A DNA stretch of 23,814 nt, taken from contig JASHQN010000128.1 in the NCBI GenBank assembly GCA_030039135.1, forward strand, positions 1-23,814. Reading direction: 5' to 3'. Below, one piece after another: positions 1 to 7,056 of this stretch (position 1 is the stretch's first letter; the number at the start of each line of letters is the position of its first letter). The position numbers and the translations under genes were made by a program. The notes beneath the pieces were generated by a model. The model had not been told where the DNA came from. It searched no databases and saw only the letters and a program-made list of their open reading frames with translations. The stretch comes from Thermoplasmata archaeon. GTDB lineage: Archaea > Thermoplasmatota > Thermoplasmata > Lutacidiplasmatales > UBA184.

Positions 1-443
1 GAGTGTGGGCAGTGTTTCGCTATCGGCGTCTCATCCGTCGTCGCGGGCCTCGCGCATTCCGCCATGCTCGGGCGCTCACAACCGTCTGGTGACCGGTCGG
101 CCGGTGGTAGAGCACCTGGGAAACTTCGAGTCGGTCCGACCACCCAAGCTGTGGGCCGGGGGAATCCGGTCCCCTGAGGCCGGACTCTCAGCCCCTCGCC
201 TGGTCCATACTCGCGGAGCGTCTAAAGCGCCGCGACCGTGTGACCCGGGCAGGGAGAACGTACGGGTCGTGGACAACCTGCCGATAGTCCTCTGTCGGCC
301 CTCTACGGTCGAACGAGCGACCTTCCCCGCGTCGAGGGTCCTCTCGAGCGCCCCCCAAATCGTCCCCTTTCGGGCTGTCGAGAACGGGTAGCGGGTCCGT
401 GAGCCAGCGGAGGAGCGCCCGAACGCCGCGCGGCCCTCGAGGG
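1..443. other. Gene-poor, GC-rich stretch with hairpin potential
   Basis: No reading frame here resembles a protein I know; the open frames on both strands look like by-products of high GC. The stretch can form several hairpins. The best is 280-287 pairing with 292-299 around a 4-base loop (8 pairs, one G-U). A longer one pairs 95-100 with 136-141. I looked for RNase P RNA, SRP RNA and complete tRNA signatures on both strands and found none. It could be a spacer, a decayed gene or an unrecognised structured RNA. Confidence 0.4.
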
Positions 444-1628
444 TTAGGGTTCCGTGATGGCGGCAGTAACGGCGTTGGCAAAGAGGTCGTTCCGCCAGTA
501 CCGGGCCCACACCCGGGTCGAGATCTCGGACTGCGGCACCGCCGAGAAGAAGACGGCTACGAGCTGATCCCGCGGATCGGCCCAGCACTCAACGCCGCCG
601 GCACCGGTGTGTCCGAAAGTGTCCGGCGACTGCAGCGTGCCGCTCCAGCCGGACTTGTTGGCATGGACATCCCAACCGAATCCCCAGCTCGCCTCCGGGA
701 AGTACTGATCGAAGAACTGCGCCCTCACCCCCGGTATCTGATTCCGGGTCATCGCCTTCGTGGCCGCAGGGCTGAGGATTCTGGTTTCCCCGTAGACGCC
801 TCCGTTCAGGACCATCTGGGCGAAGACAGCCATGTCGCGGGCCGTCGTGTACGCCCCGCCCGCGCCGAACGCGATCCGCTCCGTCTCTCGGGCCCGGTCC
901 AGGGCATCGAGCTGCTCCGCCGGGATCGGCGGCTTACGGACCCGCCGCGACGCGGGGACGTCGACCTGGCACCACAGAGTGTCCTTCATCCCCAGCGGCC
1001 CGAAGATGCGCCGCTGGGAGAAAACGTCGAGCGGCTGGCCGGAGACCCGACCGCCGATCTCTCCGAGGAGATCGAACCCGTACGGACAGTACGACATCTC
1101 CTCGCCCGGCCGCTTCCAGAGCGGACAGTCCGCGCGGAGCGCGAAGTACTCGTTCCACAGCGGGTGTGTGCCGCCCTCGGCCGGGGGAATCTCGATCTTT
1201 CCTTCCCGTTCCTTGGCGAATCGTTCCGGGTCGTCCCACCGCAACCCCGAGGTGTGCGTCAGGAGGTGGCGGACGAGAACACCGTCCTTTCCCTCTCCCC
1301 GAAAAAACGGGACGTAGCTCGACACGGGTCGGTTTAGGCCGACCCGGCCGTCCTCCACGAGCAGCATGACGGCGGTGGCCGTGAACACCTTCCCGAGCGA
1401 CTGCGTATCGAACATGGCGTCGAGAGACGCCGGTGGAGCATCGACTTCCGGACCCATCCGTCCCCACGCCTGGTGGAGCACGATCGTGCCACGACGGGCG
1501 GCCAGCAAGACCAGCGTTTGAAGCCCCTCCCGGTCGACCCACTCCCGAGCCAGATCGGCCACGTGACGGATTCCTGAGCTCGACATCCCGACATCCTCGG
1601 GAGCTCCGGGGCGGAGGGTCGTGGTCAC
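444..1628 (-). CDS. Serine hydrolase, beta-lactamase / penicillin-binding protein fold (class C-like)
   Basis: This 394-residue protein belongs to the beta-lactamase-related serine hydrolases (class C / esterase EstB / DD-peptidase fold). The nucleophile motif S-L-G-K is at Ser77-Lys80, followed by the family's HLLTHTSGL block at 121-129. The third motif, His340-Thr341-Gly342, replaces the KTG of true beta-lactamases. The second motif is unusual: Tyr180-Cys-Pro instead of Tyr-x-Asn, although the following YGFDLLG matches the usual context. There is no clear signal peptide, so it is probably cytosolic and more likely an esterase or peptidase than a drug-resistance enzyme. The GTG start at 1628 fits a leaderless mRNA, with a TATA-like element about 25 bases upstream. 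It is transcribed alone. The substrate cannot be predicted. Confidence 0.9.
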   Translation of the reverse strand: MTTTLRPGAPEDVGMSSSGIRHVADLAREWVDREGLQTLVLLAARRGTIVLHQAWGRMGPEVDAPPASLDAMFDTQSLGKVFTATAVMLLVEDGRVGLNRPVSSYVPFFRGEGKDGVLVRHLLTHTSGLRWDDPERFAKEREGKIEIPPAEGGTHPLWNEYFALRADCPLWKRPGEEMSYCPYGFDLLGEIGGRVSGQPLDVFSQRRIFGPLGMKDTLWCQVDVPASRRVRKPPIPAEQLDALDRARETERIAFGAGGAYTTARDMAVFAQMVLNGGVYGETRILSPAATKAMTRNQIPGVRAQFFDQYFPEASWGFGWDVHANKSGWSGTLQSPDTFGHTGAGGVECWADPRDQLVAVFFSAVPQSEISTRVWARYWRNDLFANAVTAAITEP

Positions 1629-1650
1629 AGATCGGCATCGTAGCCCGCGA

Positions 1651-1656
1651 AATTAA
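1651..1656 (-). promoter_or_regulatory. TATA-like element for the serine hydrolase gene
   Basis: On the minus strand this reads TTAATT inside an otherwise GC-rich stretch. It is centred about 25 bases before the GTG at 1628. That is the archaeal TATA-to-start spacing, so transcription would begin at or next to the start codon. Confidence 0.5.
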
Positions 1657-1851
1657 CCCGCCCGTCCCGACGAATCCTGCGACTAGGCCTCGGGAGGTCG
1701 TCCCAGTACTGGCGGCTTCTGTTCAGAAGGGACCCGTCTTACATTCACCTGCGACGTGGTGGAGTGCCCGTCGAGCGCGCGATTGTACCGAAGATGCCCG
1801 CGCGTCCGCAACCGAGAACCCTTAGCTCGCGTTCCTCCCTCGGCTCCCGGG

Positions 1852-1862
1852 TAAAAGATAAT
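1852..1862 (+). promoter_or_regulatory. TATA-like element upstream of the pirin/CDGSH pair
   Basis: The sequence TAAAAGATAAT stands out in GC-rich DNA between the divergent genes. A start about 25 bases downstream would fall near 1882, giving the pirin-like gene a leader of about 75 bases. The rest of 1657-1957 shows no gene that I can support except the short upstream ORF listed separately. Confidence 0.45.
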
Positions 1863-1886
1863 CTCCCGGATCGTCTCCGAACGGGA

Positions 1887-1961
1887 ATGGCGCACACGCC
1901 GAGGGGTCCGTCCGGTCACGACGTCCGGTCGCCCAGGCTCCCTCTCCCGAGAACTCGATGA
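1887..1961 (+). CDS. Possible 24-residue upstream ORF (leader peptide)
   Basis: An ATG at 1887 lies a few bases after the transcription start expected from the element at 1852-1862. The frame runs 24 codons, rich in Arg and Pro, and its TGA overlaps the ATG of the pirin-like gene (ATGA, 1958-1961). This arrangement would allow translational coupling. The peptide has no recognisable similarity, and a chance frame in GC-rich DNA is equally possible. Confidence 0.25.
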   Translation: MAHTPRGPSGHDVRSPRLPLPRTR

Positions 1962-2680
1962 ACCCGATCGGTGCTCGCGAGATCCCGCGCCCTCCCCGGA
2001 TCGTTCAGGCACGCTCGAGCCCGATGGAACTCGAAGGGATCCGCGGGCGGGTACTGTTTCCGGGCCCGCAGCAGGGCCCGTGGCCCCCGTTCGAACGGCT
2101 GGCAGAATCGGTTGCGACCGGCGGAGGCGCGAAGGACCTCCACACCCACTCCGGCGAGGAGGTCGTCAATTATGTGCTCGCCGGTGCCGTTCTCCATTGG
2201 GACTCCGAGGACCACGCGGTCGAGCTGAACGAGGGCGCGATCACGCTCCTCCGCGCGACCGGCGAGATCCGCCACGACATCGTTCCGAAGCTCCGATCCG
2301 ACGCGCGTTGGGTCTCCGTGACCCTCCATTGGACGGGTGCCGTTGCGGGGCCCGAGGCGCCGTACCAGTTTGGCCGGGGCGTGGCCGAAACGTCGCGAGA
2401 GCCCGGACTTCGCGTCCTCCGCGTGGTCGGGCCGTCCACCCCCGTCCGCTCCGCCCTGGGGCTCGACATGTCCGACTGGACGTTCTCGCAGTCGAGCTCG
2501 CGCGAGGTTGCGCTGGATCCCGCTCGACGGCTCGTGGCCTACGTCCTCGACGGGACGGTCGAGATCGAGGGGAGGACCATCGCCTCGGGCGGGGGTATCC
2601 TAGCCGAAGGAGTCTCGTCGCTCCGGGTCGCCGCCTCGACGGGTGCGCGCATGCTCCTTATGTCCGTGCCGGCTCCCTGA
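1958..2680 (+). CDS. Pirin-like bicupin protein
   Basis: This 240-residue protein has the layout of the pirin family: two cupin domains, the first carrying a metal site. The block His62-Thr-His64 followed by GEEVVNYVL matches the pirin HPHRGFETVTY region. His106 occupies the position of the third metal ligand, but the Glu two residues later in classical pirins is Ile108 here. The second cupin spans about residues 135-240 and has no obvious ligands. Known relatives are quercetinase-like dioxygenases or redox-sensing cofactors. The ATG at 1958 was chosen because no ATG or GTG lies in frame between it and the putative promoter; Met23 (2024) is an alternative. It is followed after 20 bases by the CDGSH gene, probably in one transcript, which suggests a shared iron or redox role. 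Confidence 0.8.
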   Translation: MNPIGAREIPRPPRIVQARSSPMELEGIRGRVLFPGPQQGPWPPFERLAESVATGGGAKDLHTHSGEEVVNYVLAGAVLHWDSEDHAVELNEGAITLLRATGEIRHDIVPKLRSDARWVSVTLHWTGAVAGPEAPYQFGRGVAETSREPGLRVLRVVGPSTPVRSALGLDMSDWTFSQSSSREVALDPARRLVAYVLDGTVEIEGRTIASGGGILAEGVSSLRVAASTGARMLLMSVPAP

Positions 2681-2700
2681 GCCCAACGGGGGATCGATCG

Positions 2701-3411
2701 ATGACCGACGTGTCGGAAATGAAGATCGTGGTGAACCGCAACGGGCCGTACCGCGTCGTGGGCGGGATCCCCCTCGCGATCGAGACGATCACCCCGAACC
2801 CCGCGGGCGAATCGTGGGAATGGACGCCGGGTCGATCGTTCGAGGCCTCCGCCGAATACTTTCTCTGTCGTTGTGGCCACTCGAAGAACAAGCCGTTCTG
2901 CGACAACAGTCACCTCTCGGTCGGTTTCGAGGGAAAGGAGACTGCCTCGCGCCGCCCGATCGAACGGCAGTCGGAGCATTTCGACGGGCCGACCCACGTC
3001 CTCAGCGACGACGAGGAGCTGTGCGCGTTCGCCCGGTTCTGTGACCCCGGTGGGAAGATCTGGTCGCTGATCGAGCAGACCGACCGTCCCGAAGTTCGCG
3101 AGCTCGTGGTGCGGGAGGCGTTCCATTGCCCGTCCGGCCGCCTCGTCCTCCGCGAGAAGTCCACCGGTAAGGTGCTCGAGCCGACGCTCCCCCCGTCTAT
3201 CGGGATCGTCGAGGACACCGCGCTGAAGTGCAGCGGCCCTCTCTGGGTCCGGGGAGGGATCCGAGTGGAGTCCGCGGACGGCCGGCCGTACGAGATCCGG
3301 AACCGGGTCACGCTCTGCCGGTGCGGTGCGTCGACGAACATGCCGTTCTGCAACGGCAGCCACGCCTCGATCCGATTCCAAGACGGGCTTACGCGCGAGA
3401 GCAGTCCCTGA
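2701..3411 (+). CDS. Iron-sulfur protein with two CDGSH motifs and a central 4Fe-4S-like domain
   Basis: This 236-residue protein carries two CDGSH-type [2Fe-2S] motifs with 3 Cys and 1 His each. The first is Cys56, Cys58, Cys67, His71; the second is Cys206, Cys208, Cys217, His221. Each is preceded by a related segment (GPYRVVGGIPL at 16-26, GPLWVRGGIRV at 179-189), so the protein looks internally duplicated. Between the halves, Cys108, Cys114 and Cys143 (in HCPSGRL), with Cys177 just after, resemble the divergent 4Fe-4S monocluster domain found with bacterial and archaeal CDGSH proteins. The ATG at 2701 has a GGGGGA ribosome-binding-like stretch a few bases upstream. It is soluble with no membrane anchor, unlike mitoNEET. 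Its likely role is electron transfer or cluster storage; the partner is unknown. Confidence 0.9.
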   Translation: MTDVSEMKIVVNRNGPYRVVGGIPLAIETITPNPAGESWEWTPGRSFEASAEYFLCRCGHSKNKPFCDNSHLSVGFEGKETASRRPIERQSEHFDGPTHVLSDDEELCAFARFCDPGGKIWSLIEQTDRPEVRELVVREAFHCPSGRLVLREKSTGKVLEPTLPPSIGIVEDTALKCSGPLWVRGGIRVESADGRPYEIRNRVTLCRCGASTNMPFCNGSHASIRFQDGLTRESSP

Positions 3412-3438
3412 ACGGCCGGCGGCACCGCCCCCGTTTCC

Positions 3439-4428
3439 CTAGGACGCGTCCGCCTCGACCGAAGCGGCCGACGGCCCCTCGGTGCGGAGGGCGGGTGGGA
3501 CGGAGTCCACGGATGGAGCAGCCGGGCGAGCGCGCTCGGGGATCGGCGCCCTCCGGACGGTCGCGGCCGTCCAGTTCTTCAGCCGGACCATGAGGGGGAT
3601 CGACCGTACCACCACGTAGATCGCGAAGACGATGGTCACGATGAAGAAGCTCGTCGGTTCCACCTCGTAGAATCCGATGAAGATCCCGGCCCAGGTCGCG
3701 AAGAGGGCGATGAGGACCGCGAGGATCACGGCATAGAGCGGGCGCTTCGCGAGACGGATCGCGATCGCGGCCGGGGTGACGGTGAGCGCGAAGATCAGGA
3801 GGACCCCGATGATGGTGACCGCGATCGAGATCGCCACCGCGAGCGCCATCATGAAGATCCAGCCGAGGAGGAGCGTGTGCATCCCCTTCGCGTCGGCGAC
3901 CTCTTCGTCGAGCGACGCGAACAGTAGCTGCCGGTAGACGAGCCCGAGGACGATGAGGATCGGGATACTCGATTCGAGGGTAAGGGTCACCTCGGCGTTG
4001 CTGATCCCGACGATCTCCCCAAACAGGATCGAGTACGCCTCGGTCGCGTAGCCGTTGTAGAACGCGAGGAAGAGCAGGCCGAGCGCGAGCGAGAACGCGA
4101 GAATGGTTCCGATCTCGACGTCCCGGTGGGATGCCTTCTGCCCCAGCAACGCGATCCCGCTGCCCGAGACCGTCGTGGCGACGAGCAACCCATAGAACGG
4201 ATTCACGGCGAACAGGACCGCCCCGGCCGCGCCGGAAAACCCGATGTGGCCGAGGGCGTGCGAGGCGAACGAGGACCGTCGCAGGACCACCAGGTAGCTC
4301 ACGATCCCGGCGAGCACCGCGATGATCGTTCCCGCCTCGAACGCGTTGCGGACGAATTCGTATTGGAGCATCCCCCTCAGGTCGCCGATGAGGTTCCAAC
4401 TCCACCAGGTCCACGTGATGTTCGTCAT
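3439..4428 (-). CDS. Metal ABC transporter permease (ABC-3 / ZnuB-MntB type)
   Basis: This 329-residue membrane protein of the ABC-3 family forms the channel of a Zn/Mn/Fe importer. It has about eight hydrophobic segments between residues 30 and 275. The family hallmark is visible: SFASHALGHIGFSGAA at about 53-68, where related permeases have SDALSHAxLPG, and LIFALTVTPAAIA near 220. The last 50 or so residues form a hydrophilic, Pro/Ala-rich cytoplasmic tail not usual in the family. The ATG overlaps the TGA of the ATPase gene by four bases (ATGA), so the two are translationally coupled. It is the last gene of the operon and converges on the CDGSH gene with a 27-base gap. The metal cannot be assigned from the permease alone. 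Confidence 0.92.
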   Translation of the reverse strand: MTNITWTWWSWNLIGDLRGMLQYEFVRNAFEAGTIIAVLAGIVSYLVVLRRSSFASHALGHIGFSGAAGAVLFAVNPFYGLLVATTVSGSGIALLGQKASHRDVEIGTILAFSLALGLLFLAFYNGYATEAYSILFGEIVGISNAEVTLTLESSIPILIVLGLVYRQLLFASLDEEVADAKGMHTLLLGWIFMMALAVAISIAVTIIGVLLIFALTVTPAAIAIRLAKRPLYAVILAVLIALFATWAGIFIGFYEVEPTSFFIVTIVFAIYVVVRSIPLMVRLKNWTAATVRRAPIPERARPAAPSVDSVPPALRTEGPSAASVEADAS

Positions 4429-5225
4429 GCGACCGCGTCCGCGTGGGAGTCCTCACCCCCGACGATCACGAGGTTGCCGCGGGAATCGTGGAGCACCTCC
4501 ACCGGGACGCCGTAGAGCTCGGTCAGGCTCTCGGTCGTCAGGACCTCGTGCGGAAGGCCGGTGGCGACGCGCCCGTTCGCGATGTAGATGACCTTGTCGA
4601 GGTGGCGGATGAGCGGGTTGATGTCGTGGGCCACCAGCAACGTGGCCACGTTCCGGGACTCGACCAGTCCGTGCACGAGCTCCACGAGCTCACCGGCCCG
4701 ACGGAGATCGAGGTTCGCGAGCGGCTCGTCCAGAAGCAGGAGCTCGGGGTGGCCGGCCAACGCCTCGGCGAGAAAGATCCGCTGGAGTTCGCCGCCGGAC
4801 ATGGCGCCGAGCGACTTCTTCGCGAGCTCGGTGGCGCCGACGGATCGGAGGGCTTCCTCGGTCGCGTCCCGCTCCGCGCGGAACATCGCCGGAGTAACGT
4901 TGGGGAGCCAGCGGTGGCCCGAGAAGCCCAGACGTACGAGCTGGACCGCCTCGACGTTCGTGTCCCGGTCCACGAGGTGGGTCTGCGGCACGTAGCCGAT
5001 CTTAGGATTCCCCCGGCGGGGGGGCGCGCCGAACACCTCGACGTGTCCTGCGGTGGGGTGGATCAGTCCGAGCAGAAGGCGGAAGAGCGTAGTCTTGCCG
5101 GCCCCGTTAGGGCCGATCACCGCTACGAACTCGCCGCGTTCGATACGGAAGTTCGCATCGGACCAGACCAGGTGCTGGCGATACGCGACCTCGAGCCGTT
5201 CGGCCTGCGCGACGACGGGCGTCAC
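4425..5225 (-). CDS. Metal ABC transporter ATP-binding protein (ZnuC-MntA type)
   Basis: This 266-residue ATPase powers the metal importer from the cytoplasmic side. It has Walker A GPNGAGKTT (38-46), Q-loop Gln81 in GYVPQ, signature MSGGELQR (142-149), Walker B LLLLDEP (162-168) and the H-loop His200. The GYVPQ context and the SGGELQR signature are typical of the zinc/manganese subfamily. The GTG start at 5225 has a GGGAG stretch about 7 bases upstream. It sits 40 bases after the binding-protein gene and overlaps the permease gene by 4 bases, so it is part of one transcript. All catalytic residues are intact. Confidence 0.94.
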   Translation of the reverse strand: MTPVVAQAERLEVAYRQHLVWSDANFRIERGEFVAVIGPNGAGKTTLFRLLLGLIHPTAGHVEVFGAPPRRGNPKIGYVPQTHLVDRDTNVEAVQLVRLGFSGHRWLPNVTPAMFRAERDATEEALRSVGATELAKKSLGAMSGGELQRIFLAEALAGHPELLLLDEPLANLDLRRAGELVELVHGLVESRNVATLLVAHDINPLIRHLDKVIYIANGRVATGLPHEVLTTESLTELYGVPVEVLHDSRGNLVIVGGEDSHADAVA

Positions 5226-5265
5226 CGGTGCGCTCCCGGGGAGGAAGCTCGAGGAACGCTCGGCG

Positions 5266-6381
5266 TCATTGGCCCAGCTGGTTGGCGTCGAGCGCCACGT
5301 AGAGCGAGTTCAGTTCGCCGCCCATCCACTGCTGGAACGTCGAGGTCGGGGGAACGATCGTCTCGGTCACGCTCATGACGGTGACGTTGTGCTCCTGCGC
5401 GATCGCCTTCATGTTGGTCGTGATCGGCGTCACGGTCTGGGCGTTGAAGACCAGCACCTTCACGTTCCCGCTCTCGAGCTGGCACTGGAACGTGACCACG
5501 CTCGCGTCCGGGGGGTCGTTCCCTTCGGCGATCGCCTCCATGAACGCGGGGGGCGAGACGAGATCGAGGCCCGTGGCGTTCGCGAGGTAGACGAAGATCG
5601 ACTCGGTGGACGCGACCTCGGTCCCGGCAAACAGGTGATGGATCACCCCGACCTCGCCGTAGAGCGAAGCGAGCGACGCGGTGAGGTTGTCGTACTCGTC
5701 CGTGAAGTATCCGGTGAGCTGGGGGGCGATCGTCGTCAGGTTGTGGTACATCCACGCCACGGTCTGGTTCACGTAGTTCGGGTTGTACCAGAGGTGGGGG
5801 TTGCCGGTGACGATCCCTCCGGTTACGTAGACGCCCAGCATGTCCCCGATGTTGAGAACCGTCTGGTTCGTGGCCCCGTCGGCGGCGACTAGCTCGGTGG
5901 CCCAATCATCGTAGCCGACGTTGTTGAGGATCACGTACTGCGCGTTGGCGATCGCCTTCGCGTCCGAGTCGTTCGATTGGTACTCGTGAGGGTCGGTGTT
6001 CGGATCCGTGATGATGCTCGTGACGTTGACGTGGGTCCCGCCGAGCTGCGAGACGAGGCTGCCCCAGAAATTCTCGGCCGCAACGACGTTGACGACTTCC
6101 CCGGGCCCGCCGACCGCGTCGCGCGCGGTACCCGTGGATGCCGTTGTCGCCGGCCCGATCTCCGCCGCCGACGGCTTCGTGAGTGAGATCCCGCCGGCCG
6201 TCCGCGGCGCGGGAGTACCGGGTGTCGCGTCGATACGGGTCGTGCCGCTCGAGCCGCTCGAAGTCGACGACGCGGGGCAGGGAGAACCGGGTTGGCTCAG
6301 TACGTAGCCCGCGTAGACCCCGGCCCCGACCAGCACGGCCGCAACCCCGATGACGATAGCCCACCGAACGTTGCTCTGCAC
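5266..6381 (-). CDS. Metal ABC transporter substrate-binding protein (ZnuA/MntC-like)
   Basis: This 371-residue extracytoplasmic binding protein starts with a transmembrane anchor or signal (about 8-28). A Ser/Thr/Pro/Gly-rich linker follows to about residue 95, then the cluster A-I fold. Two of the usual His ligands are clear: His132 in DPNTDPHEY and His196 in GNPHLWYNP. The third, expected in the FHDAYGYF-like segment, is replaced by Glu260 in STESIFVYL. There is no His-rich loop of the kind seen in zinc-specific ZnuA. No clean lipobox surrounds Cys35, so the N-terminal helix probably anchors it. The GTG start lies 30 bases after the regulator gene, with GAGGGG upstream. The metal could be Zn, Mn or Fe. 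Confidence 0.9.
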   Translation of the reverse strand: MQSNVRWAIVIGVAAVLVGAGVYAGYVLSQPGSPCPASSTSSGSSGTTRIDATPGTPAPRTAGGISLTKPSAAEIGPATTASTGTARDAVGGPGEVVNVVAAENFWGSLVSQLGGTHVNVTSIITDPNTDPHEYQSNDSDAKAIANAQYVILNNVGYDDWATELVAADGATNQTVLNIGDMLGVYVTGGIVTGNPHLWYNPNYVNQTVAWMYHNLTTIAPQLTGYFTDEYDNLTASLASLYGEVGVIHHLFAGTEVASTESIFVYLANATGLDLVSPPAFMEAIAEGNDPPDASVVTFQCQLESGNVKVLVFNAQTVTPITTNMKAIAQEHNVTVMSVTETIVPPTSTFQQWMGGELNSLYVALDANQLGQ

Positions 6382-6411
6382 GGGGTTCCCCTCTCGCCGC
6401 CCTCTTTCCGC

Positions 6412-6840
6412 TCACGCCTCGCGACCGGAATGGCACGGCGCGATCGGCTCTCCGTGGGGACACGACGCGGGGTGCTGCTGCGCCCGGCAGACCTCCTCGA
6501 CCGTTCGGTGGGAGATCGCGAGATCGATCTCCCGGGCGGCAGCGCACGTCTCGGCCGGAGGAAGACCGAGACTCCCGAACAGCGTCTCCGCGACCCGGTG
6601 GTGGCGTTGGTACTCGAGCAGGGTGGTCCGCCCCCGGCTCGTGAGTCGGCTCTTCCCGCGGTGGCGCTGGACGAGACCGAGTACCTCGAGCGGCGTCAAG
6701 TGGCCGAGCGCCGACGGCGGCGTCAGTCGTAGGGCCGATGCGATCATCTTGAGCGGGACGCCCTTCTCGGGGGTTTCCCGCACCTGGATCGCTCGCAGAG
6801 TGTCGATCTGGCGCCGCGTGAGTCGCTGCAGGGTCTCCAT
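6412..6840 (-). CDS. DtxR/MntR-family metal-dependent transcriptional regulator
   Basis: This 142-residue protein has an N-terminal winged helix-turn-helix (about 8-72) and the DtxR dimerisation/metal domain (75-132), ending in the family-typical HPASCPHGEPI. It lacks the SH3-like third domain, as MntR does. Compared with DtxR, His81 and Glu85 of one site are kept. His98 becomes Cys99, Cys102 becomes Arg103, Glu105 becomes Asp106 and His106 becomes Leu107. Extra Cys and His (Cys118, His123, Cys127, His129, Cys136, His137) could supply other ligands. It is the first gene of the importer operon, with only 30 bases before the binding-protein gene, so it most likely represses its own transcript and the importer. 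The start fits a leaderless mRNA with TATA about 27 bases upstream. Confidence 0.9.
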   Translation of the reverse strand: METLQRLTRRQIDTLRAIQVRETPEKGVPLKMIASALRLTPPSALGHLTPLEVLGLVQRHRGKSRLTSRGRTTLLEYQRHHRVAETLFGSLGLPPAETCAAAREIDLAISHRTVEEVCRAQQHPASCPHGEPIAPCHSGREA

Positions 6841-6863
6841 CGGTGAATACCAGTCGACGGGGC

Positions 6864-6871
6864 AATATATG
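6864..6871 (-). promoter_or_regulatory. TATA box of the metal-uptake operon
   Basis: The minus strand reads CATATATT, a close match to the archaeal TATA box. It is centred about 27 bases before the ATG at 6840, implying a leaderless transcript for the regulator and importer genes. Confidence 0.65.
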
Positions 6872-6876
6872 CCTAT

Positions 6877-6904
6877 CCCTAATTATTTTGATGACCCTAT
6901 TATT
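6877..6904. promoter_or_regulatory. Direct repeat in the divergent promoter, candidate operator or second promoter
   Basis: CCCTAATTATT (6877-6887) and CCCTATTATT (6895-6904) are near-identical, start 18 bases apart, and sit just upstream of the TATA box at 6864-6871. A shorter related CCTAT is at 6872-6876. The AT-rich parts may also serve as the TATA element for the rightward DUF998 gene, whose own leader would be about 130-150 bases. Binding by the DtxR-like regulator is an inference from position. Confidence 0.4.
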
Positions 6905-7056
6905 CCATCGTGTAGCGACCCCTCTCGATTCTCAGATTAGGTCGCGCCAGCGTCCCGATAGTGCGTGTGGCGGCCGGTGCGCGGCTCGACCCTACAGGTT
7001 GATGACCCGGCTCGACTACGTAGGTCCGCATCGAAGCTGGGACGGGGGAGGCGAGG

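Noticed and set aside
95..141. tRNA-like stretch: GGTAGAGCACC and TTCGAGTC flanked by pairing GGTCGG/CCGACC
   Set aside because: Only 47 bases, with no anticodon arm and wrong spacing between arms, so it cannot fold as a tRNA; probably chance.
441..451. GGGTTAGGGTT, resembling a telomere repeat
   Set aside because: Not repeated further and it contains the stop codon of the serine hydrolase; a coincidence.
399..1337. 312-codon plus-strand frame over the serine hydrolase gene
   Set aside because: Arg/Pro-rich shadow without a recognisable domain; the minus-strand frame has all family motifs.
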